Source: Gammaproteobacteria bacterium
Lineage (GTDB): Bacteria > Pseudomonadota > Gammaproteobacteria > JACKNK01
Length of the DNA: 64,000 nt
Reading direction: 5' to 3'
Assembly: GCA_024234895.1 (NCBI GenBank)
Contig: JACKNJ010000007.1
Location: forward strand, 1 to 64,000
The translations under genes and the position numbers were made by a program. Position 1 is the stretch's first letter. Every line of letters begins with the position of its first letter. The notes under the pieces are model-generated. The model was not told where the DNA came from, did not search any database, and saw only the letters and a program-made list of their open reading frames with translations. Shown piece after piece: positions 25,464-34,584 of this stretch.

Positions 25464-25671
25464 AAGACGAACGGCCCGCTCAATGCGGGTCGTTCGTCTT
25501 CATTACCTCCTACCTCTCCAGGCTTCCAGGGGTCGGCATGGCCTCCGGGGACCGTCGGCCGCAGGGATGCGGCCGTCGAGCCTACAGGGATGTATTCACG
25601 GCGTGTCCCAGGAGGCTATGGCGACCTCTGGAAGCCTTGCCATCAAACACGATGATGTCCCCAACATCATC
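25464..25671. repeat. Three-hairpin composite repeat, long copy
   Basis: Parts in order: hairpin AAGACGAACGGCCCGC/GCGGGTCGTTCGTCTT with the same CTCAATG loop as the copy at 17219 (25464-25500); a 116-base imperfect palindrome from GGCTTCCAGG (25521) to CTGGAAGCC (25636), whose centre holds a second hairpin GGCCGCA/TGCGGCC; and GATGATGT/ACATCATC (25651-25671). It separates tmk from mltG. The other parts of the 25277-25746 gap, including short frames, show nothing I can call a gene. Confidence 0.78.
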
Positions 25672-25746
25672 AATCCCACCCCCGCACGGTCGGACTAACC
25701 GAACGCCGATCGCGGCTGAAGCCGCTCCTGCAGGAATTTCGCGCCG

Positions 25747-26766
25747 CTAACGGCGCAACTGGAATTTGCGCACCGCCGCGTTGTGGTCCTCCAGCGTGGC
25801 GGAGAACTGATGGGTGCCGTCGCCGCGCGCGACGAAAAACAGCGTGTCGCCATCGGCCGGGTGCAGCGCGGCGTGGATCGCGGCCCTGCCGGGCATCGCG
25901 ATCGGCGTCGGCGGCAGGCCCTTGCGGGTATAGGTGTTGTAGGGCGTGTCGGTGCGCAGGTCCTGGCGGCGGATGTTGCCGTCGAAGGCTTCGCCCATGC
26001 CGTAGATCACGGTCGGGTCGGTCTGCAACAGCATGTTCTTGCGCAGACGCCGCACGAACACGCCGGCGATCTGCGGGCGCTCATCCGCCGCGCCCGTTTC
26101 CTTCTCGACGATCGATGCCAGCGTCAGCGCCTCGTCCGGTGTCTGCAACGGCAGATCATCCGCCCGACCCGCCCACTCCCCTGCCAGCACCTGTTCCATG
26201 GCCTTGAACGCGCGGCGATACAGATCGACGTCCTTCTCGCCACGGGGGAAGTGATAGGTGTCCGGCAGGAAGCGGCCTTCCGGGTGCATGTCGGGCTGAC
26301 CCAGCGCGATCATCAACTCCTCGTTGGTCGCAGCTTTCAGGGTCTGTTCCAGGACCGGGTCGGCGGCCACGGCGGCGCGCAGCTCGCGGATGTTCCAGCC
26401 CTCCAGCAGGGTGATCGTGTACTGACGCTCACGCCCGCTGATCAGGATCTCCAGAAACTCGCGCGGCACGGTGCCGACCGGCACGAAATACTCACCGGCA
26501 CGCAGCCGCGTACCGAGCTTTTCCTGCCTGGCCAGCCAGCGCAACTGCATGTCCTCGGACAACCAGCCACGAGCGACCAGATCGGCAGCGACCGCGCGCA
26601 GGCTGGTGCCCGGTGCCAGCGTGTAGTCGGAACCGGCTTCGGGCAGCGCGAGCGGGGTTTGCAGGAAGGTCTGATAGCGCTGATTCAGCCAGGCGCCGGC
26701 GCCGAGTCCGGCGATGACGATGAGGGCAACCGAGATCAGCAGCGTCCGTTTCAACCAGATCGGCAT
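25747..26766 (-). CDS. mltG: Endolytic murein transglycosylase MltG
   Basis: Inner-membrane lytic transglycosylase that releases or terminates nascent glycan strands, 339 residues. One transmembrane helix lies at about 8-27 (LLISVALIVIAGLGAGAWL). The YceG domain has the catalytic glutamate in TLASIVEKETG, followed by RPQIAGVFVRRLRKNMLLQTDPTVIYG and PYNTYTRKGLPPTPIAMPG. It overlaps pabC by 16 bases. In many relatives tmk follows immediately; here a repeat element lies between. Confidence 0.94.
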   Translation of the reverse strand: MPIWLKRTLLISVALIVIAGLGAGAWLNQRYQTFLQTPLALPEAGSDYTLAPGTSLRAVAADLVARGWLSEDMQLRWLARQEKLGTRLRAGEYFVPVGTVPREFLEILISGRERQYTITLLEGWNIRELRAAVAADPVLEQTLKAATNEELMIALGQPDMHPEGRFLPDTYHFPRGEKDVDLYRRAFKAMEQVLAGEWAGRADDLPLQTPDEALTLASIVEKETGAADERPQIAGVFVRRLRKNMLLQTDPTVIYGMGEAFDGNIRRQDLRTDTPYNTYTRKGLPPTPIAMPGRAAIHAALHPADGDTLFFVARGDGTHQFSATLEDHNAAVRKFQLRR

Positions 26767-27578
26767 CGGCGTTCGTCGTCCAGGGCTGTTTGCAAGGTTC
26801 GGGTGACCGGACCGACCGGCCAGGCACGATGTTCCAGGGCGTTGACCGGCCAGATACCGATCAGGCTGTTGCAGACGAAAACCTCGTCCGCATGATCCAG
26901 CGCATCGACCGGTAACGACTCGACACGGGCCTCGATACCGCCTGCCGTGGCAAGTGCGAGAACGCGCGCCCGGATGATGCCCGCCACCCCGACGGTGGAC
27001 AAGTCAGGGGTCAGCAGCACGCCGTCCCGGACCAGGAAGAGGTTGCTTTGAGTGCCTTCCACGGGGTGCCCGGCGAGATCCCGCATCAGACCCTCGGGTG
27101 CGGCGGGGTCGTCCCATTCGGCACGCGCGAGCACCTGCGGGAGACGATTGAGGTGCTTCAAGCCGGCCAGTGCCGGGTGATCCGCGGCGGGGGTACGGCA
27201 GGCATGCAGGCGAATGCCCTGTTCGGCATACGACGGCGGATGGTCGGGAAACGGAAAGGCGGCGACGATGCGCACCGGTTCAGGCCGGCTCGGCGGGCGA
27301 TAGCCGCGACCGCCGACACCGCGCGTGACGATGATCTTGAGCACGCCGGCGCCATGCGAGTCGGCGAGCGCTCGCTCCGCCTCCGCGCGCAACAAGCCGC
27401 CATCCGGTGCCAGGAAGCCCAGCCGCGCGCAGCCCGCCTGCAAACGTGCGATGTGTTCGGGCCAGTATTCGCAGCGCCCATCACGGGTGGCGACGGTCTC
27501 GAACACACCGTCACCGTACTGAAGACCCCGATCGAGCGCCGCGACCTCATCGCTGACCACGCCGTCGACCAGGATCAC
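26751..27578 (-). CDS. pabC: 4-amino-4-deoxychorismate lyase
   Basis: PLP enzyme that splits aminodeoxychorismate into p-aminobenzoate and pyruvate for folate synthesis, 275 residues. The fold-type IV aminotransferase features are there: LDRGLQYGDGVFETV, the PLP lysine in LAGLKHLNRLPQVLA, and EGTQSNLFLVRDGVLLTPDLSTVGVAGIIR. The start is GTG at 27578, overlapping the pabB stop (GTGA), so the two enzymes that act in sequence are co-translated. Confidence 0.93.
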   Translation of the reverse strand: MILVDGVVSDEVAALDRGLQYGDGVFETVATRDGRCEYWPEHIARLQAGCARLGFLAPDGGLLRAEAERALADSHGAGVLKIIVTRGVGGRGYRPPSRPEPVRIVAAFPFPDHPPSYAEQGIRLHACRTPAADHPALAGLKHLNRLPQVLARAEWDDPAAPEGLMRDLAGHPVEGTQSNLFLVRDGVLLTPDLSTVGVAGIIRARVLALATAGGIEARVESLPVDALDHADEVFVCNSLIGIWPVNALEHRAWPVGPVTRTLQTALDDERRCRSG

Positions 27579-28906
27579 GCCTCCACCCCGAGTGCCAGCA
27601 ACATGCCGCGCGCCTTGTTGCGGGTCTCCGCGAGTTCCTGCACGGGTTTCGCATCAACGACGATGCCGGCGCCGGCGCGCAGGCGCAGCTTGCGACCGTG
27701 TTGTTCGATGGTGCGGATGAGGATGTTCAGGTCCATGTCGCCGTCGCGGTTCAGGTAGCCGACCGAGCCGGTATAGGCGCCGCGCCCGGTCGCTTCCAGT
27801 TCCGCGATGATCTCCATGCAGCGGACCTTCGGGCAGCCGGTGATGGTGCCGCCCGGAAACACCGCGCAGATGACCTGCCCGGGCGTGACCCCGTCACGCA
27901 GGCGGCCACGCACGTTGGAGACGATGTGGTGCACGTGCGCGTAGCTCTCCAGCACCATCAGTTCATTGACCTCGACGCTGCCGGGCAGGCAGACGCGGCC
28001 CAGATCGTTGCGTTCCAGATCGATCAGCATGATGTGCTCGGCGCGCTCCTTGGGATGCGCGATCAACTCGGCGCGCAGCTCGGCGTCGCGGATCGCGTCC
28101 GGGTCACGGCGGCGGGTACCGGCGATCGGGCGGGTATCGACATGACCGTCGCGCACCGCAACCAGACGCTCCGGCGAGGAACTGACGATGGCGTGATCGG
28201 CGAAGGTGACCAGGGCCGCGAAGGGCGCCGGGTTGGCCTCCCGCAAACGCCGATACAGCACGGATGGCGGGGTGTCCCGGGCAAGCTCGATGTGCCAGGG
28301 GCGCGACAGATTCACCTGGAAGACATCGCCCTCGACGATGTAATCGTGGATGTGCGCCAGGGCGTCGAGATAACCGTCACCGCGCGACTCGGTGACCCGC
28401 GCGGCTTCGATGGCGATGATCGGGACCGCGCCGAAATCAACCGCTTCCAGATCGGCACGCATCCGCGCGATCAATGCCTCGTCTTCGGCGACGAGCCAGC
28501 ATCGATGCTCCCGTCGGTCACGAATGACCGCGGCCGGGAAGCGCGTGGCGTTGGCGATCGGCAAACCGAAGTCGTCCGCCGGCAGCCTCAGCGTGGGTTC
28601 GATCTCGGCGGCGAGCTCATAGCCGAGGTAAAGGAACCATCCGCCCCGGAAGGGCAGGGATCGATCCGCGCCGCTTGCACGATTCTCCGCGTGGACGGCG
28701 TCGAGACGGGCGAGGAACTCGTCACCGCTGACGGTTTCACCGGGAAACGCGAACAGGATGTCGTAGCGGGATTGCTCGGCGGCGCTGTCCGAACCGCGCG
28801 CGACGCTTTCCAGCAGATGCGGATAACGCCGCGGATATGCCTCGTGCAGCGGCAGCAGATCCGGCAGCCAGTCGATTTCGAGGCGATGCAAGGTATTTGC
28901 GGTCAC
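27575..28906 (-). CDS. pabB: Aminodeoxychorismate synthase component I
   Basis: Converts chorismate and ammonia to aminodeoxychorismate for p-aminobenzoate synthesis, 443 residues. The chorismate-binding half has DVFQVNLSRPWHIEL, SSSPERLVAVRDGHVDTRPIAGTRRR spread over two motifs, LIDLERNDLGRVC, and PGGTITGCPKVRCMEII. I chose GTG at 28906 because the sequence from TLHRLEIDWLPDLLPLHEAYP onward is family-like, while 41 further in-frame residues upstream are low-complexity; the start is not certain. pabB is not normally part of the fab cluster in enterobacteria, but here it sits between fabF and pabC. Confidence 0.9.
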   Translation of the reverse strand: MTANTLHRLEIDWLPDLLPLHEAYPRRYPHLLESVARGSDSAAEQSRYDILFAFPGETVSGDEFLARLDAVHAENRASGADRSLPFRGGWFLYLGYELAAEIEPTLRLPADDFGLPIANATRFPAAVIRDRREHRCWLVAEDEALIARMRADLEAVDFGAVPIIAIEAARVTESRGDGYLDALAHIHDYIVEGDVFQVNLSRPWHIELARDTPPSVLYRRLREANPAPFAALVTFADHAIVSSSPERLVAVRDGHVDTRPIAGTRRRDPDAIRDAELRAELIAHPKERAEHIMLIDLERNDLGRVCLPGSVEVNELMVLESYAHVHHIVSNVRGRLRDGVTPGQVICAVFPGGTITGCPKVRCMEIIAELEATGRGAYTGSVGYLNRDGDMDLNILIRTIEQHGRKLRLRAGAGIVVDAKPVQELAETRNKARGMLLALGVEA

Positions 28907-28988
28907 GGGCGCCACTGCGGAAACCGGCCCATGTCCGAGGGGTTGGAGAGTGCCGCGCCACCGCTCGGCGGCGCGGCATCCCGTTCGG

Positions 28989-30224
28989 TCAGACCCGCTT
29001 GAACAGCAGGCTGCCGTTGGTGCCGCCAAAACCGAAGGAGTTGGAGATCACCACGTCCAGCTTCATCTCGCGCGCCTGATTCGGCACGTAGTCCAGGTCG
29101 CATTCCGGATCCTGGTTGAAGATGTTGATGGTCGGCGGCGCGACCTGGTCGCGGATCGCGAGGCAGGAGAACACGGCCTCGATGCCACCGGCCGCACCCA
29201 GCAGGTGACCGGTCATCGACTTGGTGGAGCTGACCGCGACCTTGGATGCCGCTGCACCCAGCGCGCCCTTGACCGCCTTGGTCTCGGCCAGATCGCCGAG
29301 CGGGGTCGAGGTGCCGTGGGCGTTGATGTAGTCAACCTCGTCGGCATTCACGCCGGCGTCCTTCATGGACTTCTGCATGCAGCGCATCGCGCCTTCACCG
29401 CCGTCGCGCGGCTGGGTCATGTGGTAGGCGTCGCCGTTCAGGCCGAAGCCGGCCAGTTCGGCGTAGATCCTCGCGCCACGCGCCTTGGCGTGTTCGTATT
29501 CCTCCAGCACCAGCACGCCGGCGCCGTCGCCGAGCACGAAGCCGTCGCGGTCCTTGTCCCACGGGCGACTCGCGGTCTGCGGATCGTCGTTGCGGGTCGA
29601 GAGCGCGCGCGCCGCCGCGAATCCGGCCATGCCGAGTTCGCTGGAGGCCATCTCGGCACCACCGGCGATCATCACGTCCGCATCGCCGTACGCGATCATG
29701 CGCGCGGCATCGCCGATGTTGTGCGTACCGGTGGTGCAGGCGGTGACGATCGCGATGTTCGGGCCCTGCAGGCCGTGCATGATCGACAGGTGACCGGAGA
29801 TCATGTTGATGATGCTGGCCGGCACGAAGAACGGCGAGACCTTGCGCGGGCCGCCGGCGGTGAACTGGTCGCGCGTGCGCTCGATGGTGCCGATGCCGCC
29901 GATGCCGGAACCGATCGCCACACCGATGCGCTCGGCGTTCTGCTCGGTGACTTCCAGACCGGAATCCGCCAGGGCCATCTTGCCGGCGGCGATGCCGTAA
30001 TGGATGAAGCCATCCATCTTGCGGGCATCCTTGCTGGTCATGTAATCGGTGACCTCGAAGTCGTCCACCAGACCCGCGAACTGCGTCGCGAATGCACTGG
30101 CGTCATAGGCGGTGATCGGCTTGATGCCACTCTTGCCCGCCAGGATGTTGGCCCAGGCCTTGTCGATACCGGTGCCGACCGGGGACACGATGCCCAGACC
30201 GGTGACCACGACACGTCGCTTGGT
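28989..30224 (-). CDS. fabF: Beta-ketoacyl-ACP synthase II
   Basis: Elongates acyl-ACP chains by condensation with malonyl-ACP, 411 residues. The catalytic triad is in VTACTTGTHNIG (Cys), NAHGTSTPLGD (His) and STKSMTGHLLGAAGG (His). The start is TTG at 30224 (LTKRRVVVTGLG, equivalent to the E. coli MSKRRVVVTGLG) with GAGGG seven bases upstream; an earlier TTG at 30245 adds seven residues. It follows acpP by 165 bases, with no strong hairpin between. Confidence 0.96.
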   Translation of the reverse strand, partial: TKRRVVVTGLGIVSPVGTGIDKAWANILAGKSGIKPITAYDASAFATQFAGLVDDFEVTDYMTSKDARKMDGFIHYGIAAGKMALADSGLEVTEQNAERIGVAIGSGIGGIGTIERTRDQFTAGGPRKVSPFFVPASIINMISGHLSIMHGLQGPNIAIVTACTTGTHNIGDAARMIAYGDADVMIAGGAEMASSELGMAGFAAARALSTRNDDPQTASRPWDKDRDGFVLGDGAGVLVLEEYEHAKARGARIYAELAGFGLNGDAYHMTQPRDGGEGAMRCMQKSMKDAGVNADEVDYINAHGTSTPLGDLAETKAVKGALGAAASKVAVSSTKSMTGHLLGAAGGIEAVFSCLAIRDQVAPPTINIFNQDPECDLDYVPNQAREMKLDVVISNSFGFGGTNGSLLFKRV

Positions 30225-30389
30225 CAATGGAATACCCTCGTTCAACGATTGTTGGGGAGACGTTACCGAACGACCGCCCCTGAAATGAAAATGCCGCGCC
30301 TACCCGCCCTGAGGCTTCGTAGTCGCGGCGTTATGTCGACCGTCCCGGATCACCGGAGAGGCAGTAAGCCCTGCCGACGGTCGCACCGA

Positions 30390-30626
30390 TCAGGTGTTCG
30401 CCGTGATGTATTCGACGGCGTCCTTGACGGTGGCGATGCTCTCGGCCTTGTCGTCCGGAATTTCGCAGCCGAATTCTTCTTCCAGGGCCATGACCAGCTC
30501 GACGGTGTCGAGGGAATCCGCGCCCAGGTCGTCGACGAACGAGGAGTCCATGTTGACGTCACCCTCATCGACACCCAGCTGCTCGGCGGTGATCTTCTTT
30601 ACGCGATCAAACAAATCATCAGACAT
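30390..30626 (-). CDS. acpP: Acyl carrier protein
   Basis: Seventy-eight-residue acidic carrier for fatty acid synthesis. The 4'-phosphopantetheine attaches to Ser38 in DLGADSLDTVELVMALEEEF. Start ATG at 30626 is preceded by an AGGA element; the frame is open 13 codons upstream but the extra residues are not ACP-like. A 154-base spacer separates it from fabG, consistent with the separate promoter common for acpP. Confidence 0.97.
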   Translation of the reverse strand: MSDDLFDRVKKITAEQLGVDEGDVNMDSSFVDDLGADSLDTVELVMALEEEFGCEIPDDKAESIATVKDAVEYITANT

Positions 30627-30780
30627 TGTTGTAGGTCCTATGTGACTGTGTTCCGGAACAGCCACCTGGGCTGTGGAGCCGGGATTTTAGTGAAAACCCG
30701 ATCCTGCGTTCAACAAACATGGCATCGGTTGGAATGTAGTCGATTCGGCGGCGAAATCCGTCAACCCCGAAGGGGCGGGC

Positions 30781-31524
30781 TCAGGCCATGTACATGCCGC
30801 CGTTGACGTGGATGGTCTCGCCGGTGATGTAACCGGCGGCAGGCGATGCCAGAAACGCGACGGCAGCGGCGATCTCCGCCGGCTGACCGAGGCGACCGAG
30901 CGGGATCGAGCCGAGCAGCGCGTCGCGCTGGGCATCCGGCAAGTCGCGGGTCATGTCGGTGTCGATGAAGCCCGGCGCGACCACGTTGACGGTGATCCCG
31001 CGCGAACCGACCTCACGGGCCAGCGACTTGCTGAATCCGATCAGACCGGCCTTGGCCGCCGAGTAGTTGGTCTGCCCGGCATTGCCGGAGGCGCCCACGA
31101 CCGAGGAGATGGAGATGATGCGGCCCTTGCGCGCCTTGGTCATGCCGCGCAGCACCGCCTTGCTGAGCCGATACACGGAGGTCAGGTTGGTCGCCATGAT
31201 GGCGTCCCACTCGTCATCCTTCATGCGCATCAGCAGCTGGTCGCGGGTGATGCCCGCATTGTTGACCAGGATGCTGATCGGACCGAACTGTTCGGTGACG
31301 GCCTTCATCACGGCCTCGACGCTGTTCGCGTCGGCGACGTCGAGGTTCATGCCCGTGCCCTTGATGCCGGCGTCGGCCAGACGCCCGGCGATGGCCTCGG
31401 CACCCTTGTCGGAGGTCGCGGTGCCGATCACGGTCGCGCCCATCTCGCCCAGCGACTGGGCGATGGCGGCGCCGATGCCACGGCTGGCCCCGGTGACCAG
31501 CGCGATTTCATTTTCCAGAGACAT
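30781..31524 (-). CDS. fabG: 3-oxoacyl-ACP reductase
   Basis: NADPH-dependent reductase of the elongation cycle, 247 residues, short-chain dehydrogenase fold: cofactor motif GASRGIGAAIA (about 12-22), LVNNAGITRDQLLMRM, and the Ser-Tyr-Lys centre in ISSVVGASGNAGQTNYSAAKAG. The tail ends YITGETIHVNGGMYMA as in E. coli FabG. It lies 18 bases after fabD. Confidence 0.97.
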   Translation of the reverse strand: MSLENEIALVTGASRGIGAAIAQSLGEMGATVIGTATSDKGAEAIAGRLADAGIKGTGMNLDVADANSVEAVMKAVTEQFGPISILVNNAGITRDQLLMRMKDDEWDAIMATNLTSVYRLSKAVLRGMTKARKGRIISISSVVGASGNAGQTNYSAAKAGLIGFSKSLAREVGSRGITVNVVAPGFIDTDMTRDLPDAQRDALLGSIPLGRLGQPAEIAAAVAFLASPAAGYITGETIHVNGGMYMA

Positions 31525-31542
31525 GCCTGCTCCCCTCGGTTC

Positions 31543-32472
31543 TTATTCGGCCAGTGCTTTCGCCAGCGACTCGGCATCGAGCACCGGGGTGGTCACGACA
31601 TTGCGATCGATGCGGCGATTCAGCCCCATCAGGACCTTGCCGGGCCCCGCTTCGATCGCAGCGGTGATGCCGTCGGCGGCAAGCTTCTGCACGATCTCGA
31701 CCCAGCGCACCGATTGATAGAGCTGACGGGCCAGCGCGTCGCGGATCTGATCGGCGTCGTAATGGCTGGCGACATCGACGTTATGGATCACCGGCACACG
31801 CGGCGCACGCACCTCGATACCGGCCAGCTTGGCGGCCAGTTGATCGGCGGCGGGCTTCATCAACGCGCAGTGCGAGGGGACGCTGACAGCAAGCTTGACG
31901 GCCTTCTTGGCACCGGCATCGGTGCAGGCGGCGATCGCGCGATCGACTGCGGCGGCGGCCCCGGCGATGACGACCTGACCGGGGGAATTGAAGTTGGCGG
32001 CAGAGACGACCTCGCCCTGGGCGGCGGCGGCACAGGCGGCGACCACCTTGTCGTCATCGAGGCCGATGATCGCAGCCATCGCGCCCTCTCCGGCCGGCAC
32101 GGCGGCCTGCATCAGGCGACCACGCTCGGCGACCAGATCGACGGCGTCGGCGAAGTCGATGGAATCCGCGCAGACCAGCGCGCTGTATTCACCGAGGCTG
32201 TGACCGGCCATCACGCATGGCTCGGCGCCGCCCTGCTCGCGCCACAGGCGCCATACCGAGACACCGGCGGCGAGCATCGCCGGCTGGGTCCGATCGGTCT
32301 GGTTCAGGTCCGCCTCGGGGCCTTCCTGGCAGAGGCGCCAGAGGTCGTAACCGAGCACGGCGGAAGCCTCCGCGAAGGTGTCGCGCACGATTGCGCGATC
32401 ACCCAGATCGGCCAGCATGCCCACGGACTGCGAGCCCTGGCCGGGAAAGAGAAAAGCAAGTTGCGTGTTCAT
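31543..32472 (-). CDS. fabD: Malonyl-CoA:ACP transacylase
   Basis: Loads malonyl groups on ACP, 309 residues. FLFPGQGSQSVGM at the N-terminus, nucleophile Ser in MAGHSLGEYSALV, the Arg in AERGRLMQ and the His in SVPSHCALM define the active site. The ATG at 32472 starts MNTQLAFLFPG. It lies 19 bases after fabH. Confidence 0.97.
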   Translation of the reverse strand: MNTQLAFLFPGQGSQSVGMLADLGDRAIVRDTFAEASAVLGYDLWRLCQEGPEADLNQTDRTQPAMLAAGVSVWRLWREQGGAEPCVMAGHSLGEYSALVCADSIDFADAVDLVAERGRLMQAAVPAGEGAMAAIIGLDDDKVVAACAAAAQGEVVSAANFNSPGQVVIAGAAAAVDRAIAACTDAGAKKAVKLAVSVPSHCALMKPAADQLAAKLAGIEVRAPRVPVIHNVDVASHYDADQIRDALARQLYQSVRWVEIVQKLAADGITAAIEAGPGKVLMGLNRRIDRNVVTTPVLDAESLAKALAE

Positions 32473-32491
32473 GGAGTGATTATTGTTTTGC

Positions 32492-33454
32492 TCAGAACTT
32501 CGCCAGCACCGAACCCCAGGTGAAACCGCCACCGAAGGCCTCCATCAATATCGTCTCACCGGGCTTGATGCGACCGTCGCGGACCGCCGCGTCCAGCGCC
32601 AGCGGCACCGAGGCGGCAGAGGTGTTGCCGTGATGATCGACGGTCACCACCACGCGATCCATCGGCATGCTCAGCTTGCGTGCGGTGGCCTGGATGATGC
32701 GGATATTGGCCTGATGCGGCACCAGCCAGTCGATATCCGACTTCTCCATCCCATTGGCGGCGAGGGTCTCGTCAACGATGCGGCCAAGGGTGTTGACCGC
32801 CATCTTGAAGACCTCGTTGCCCTTCATGAAGATGAAGGCGTCCTGCTCGTACCCCAGCGACGGCCCGGCCGGCACGGTGAGCAGGTGTTCATAACTGCCG
32901 TCGGCGTGCAGATGCGTGGACAGGATGCCCGGCTCGTCGGAGGCCTGGAGCACCACGGCGCCGGCACCGTCACCAAACAGCACGCAGGTGGTGCGATCGG
33001 TCCAGTCGACGATGCGCGACAGCGTCTCGGCGCCGACCACGATCGCGTTGCGGATGCCACCGGCACGGATGAACTTGTCGGCGACGCCGAGCGCGTAGAC
33101 GAAACCGGTGCAGACGGCCTGCACGTCGAAGGCGGCGCAGCCGTGGATGTCGAGACGTTGCTGCAACAGGCAGGCCGTGCTCGGAAACACACGGTCCGAG
33201 GTCGTGGTCGCGACCACGATCAGATCGACATCGTCCTTGGTGATGCCGGCGGCGACCATCGCGCGTCGCGCGGCCTGCTCGGCCAGATCGCAGGTGGTCT
33301 GGCCATCGGCGGCGATGTGACGCTCGGCGATGCCGGTACGGGTACGAATCCACTCGTCGGAGGTCTCCACCATGGCCTCGAGGTCATGATTGGTGAGGAC
33401 TTTCTCGGGCAAATAGCTGCCCGTGCCGACGATACGAGAATGAATGCTCAACAC
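32492..33454 (-). CDS. fabH: Beta-ketoacyl-ACP synthase III
   Basis: Starts fatty acid synthesis by condensing acetyl-CoA with malonyl-ACP, 320 residues. Cys in FDVQAVCTGFVYAL, His in VPHQANIRI and Asn in VDHHGNTSAASVP form the triad; SRIVGTGSYLPEKVLTN is the usual opening. The start is GTG at 33454, with TTG at 33451 as an alternative. It is 12 bases after plsX. Confidence 0.96.
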   Translation of the reverse strand: MLSIHSRIVGTGSYLPEKVLTNHDLEAMVETSDEWIRTRTGIAERHIAADGQTTCDLAEQAARRAMVAAGITKDDVDLIVVATTTSDRVFPSTACLLQQRLDIHGCAAFDVQAVCTGFVYALGVADKFIRAGGIRNAIVVGAETLSRIVDWTDRTTCVLFGDGAGAVVLQASDEPGILSTHLHADGSYEHLLTVPAGPSLGYEQDAFIFMKGNEVFKMAVNTLGRIVDETLAANGMEKSDIDWLVPHQANIRIIQATARKLSMPMDRVVVTVDHHGNTSAASVPLALDAAVRDGRIKPGETILMEAFGGGFTWGSVLAKF

Positions 33455-33466
33455 TGATGCCTTGGA

Positions 33467-34528
33467 TTACTGGTCTGCGGGCTCTGCCTGAGTGCGATCA
33501 GGCTTGGCGAGCAGCGCGGAGATACGTTCCTCGATGCGGGATGGCACCGACTTGTGGACTTCTTTGACCGCGATGTCGATGGCGTTGCCGAAGGCCAGCG
33601 CGTCCGCGCCGCCGTGGCTCTTGATCACGATGCCGCGCAAGCCTAGCAGACTGGCGCCGTTGTAACGGCGGGGATCGAAACGTGTGCGCATCCGCTTGAG
33701 CACGGGATAGGCAATCAGCCCGGCGATCATGGTCAGCCAGTTGCGGCGGAACTCCTCGCGGAGCCCGTTGCTGATCATCTTGGCAACGCCTTCCGAGGAC
33801 TTCAGCGCGACGTTGCCGACGAAGCCGTCGCAGACCACGACATCGACGCCACCAGCGAAGACATCGTTGCCTTCGACGTAGCCGATGTAGTTCAGCGGAC
33901 TGGCCGCGATCAGCTTGGCCGCCTCCTTGACGTTGGCGTTGCCCTTGATGTCTTCCTCACCGATGTTCAGCAGGCCGACGCGAGGGTTTTCGACACCTTC
34001 GACCGCACGCGCCAGCTCGGAACCCATCAACGCGAACTGGAGCAGATGCTCTGCCTCGCAATCGACGTTGGCGCCCAGATCGAGCATGTGGGTGTGACCG
34101 GTGGTCGACGGGATCGCGCTGATGATCGCGGGGCGTTCGATGCCCGGCAGCATCTTCAGCACGAACCGGCTGATGGCCATCAGCGCGCCAGTATTGCCGG
34201 CGGAGACGGCCGCCTTGGCAACGCCTTCCTTGACTAGATTGATCGCCACGCGCATCGACGAATCCTTCTTGCCACGCAGTGCCTGCGCGGGCGGCTCGTC
34301 CATGCCCACCGTCTGTGAAGCGTGATGGATGCGCAGCCGATCGGACTCGGCCACATGCACGTTGGCGAGACACGCGACCAGCGTATCGTGGTCACCGACG
34401 AGGATGATGGACAGGTCCGGATGCCGATCGAGCGCAGCCACGGCCGCCGGCACGACGGAATCGGTGCCATGGTCGCCCCCCATCGCGTCGAGCGCGATGG
34501 TGATCGCTTTGGTCGAAGCGTCGCTCAT
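33467..34528 (-). CDS. plsX: Phosphate acyltransferase PlsX
   Basis: Makes acyl-phosphate from acyl-ACP for phosphatidic acid synthesis, 353 residues; a peripheral membrane enzyme. ITIALDAMGGDHGTDSVVPAA is the family opening, with SAGNTGALMAISRFVLKMLPGI and VDVVVCDGFVGNVALKSSEG further on. The start has no good Shine-Dalgarno; instead a stable hairpin ends eight bases upstream. It sits between rpmF and fabH as in E. coli. Confidence 0.96.
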   Translation of the reverse strand: MSDASTKAITIALDAMGGDHGTDSVVPAAVAALDRHPDLSIILVGDHDTLVACLANVHVAESDRLRIHHASQTVGMDEPPAQALRGKKDSSMRVAINLVKEGVAKAAVSAGNTGALMAISRFVLKMLPGIERPAIISAIPSTTGHTHMLDLGANVDCEAEHLLQFALMGSELARAVEGVENPRVGLLNIGEEDIKGNANVKEAAKLIAASPLNYIGYVEGNDVFAGGVDVVVCDGFVGNVALKSSEGVAKMISNGLREEFRRNWLTMIAGLIAYPVLKRMRTRFDPRRYNGASLLGLRGIVIKSHGGADALAFGNAIDIAVKEVHKSVPSRIEERISALLAKPDRTQAEPADQ

Positions 34529-34536
34529 CTAAGCAG

Positions 34537-34558
34537 CAGGGCCGCGTTAGCGGCCCTG
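34537..34558 (-). promoter_or_regulatory. Hairpin just upstream of the plsX start
   Basis: CAGGGCCGC-TAAC-GCGGCCCTG (minus strand) is a perfect nine-pair stem with no T tract, starting 26 bases after the rpmF stop and ending eight bases before the plsX ATG at 34528. It occupies the place of the ribosome-binding site, so it may affect plsX translation or rpmF mRNA stability; neither is shown. Confidence 0.55.
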
Positions 34559-34584
34559 TGATGCGGTGCGGTCAAACCGGCGAC

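Noticed and set aside
25446..25698. Short plus-strand frames in the tmk-mltG gap
   Set aside because: They run through the palindromic repeat, lack ribosome-binding sites and read as repeat translation.
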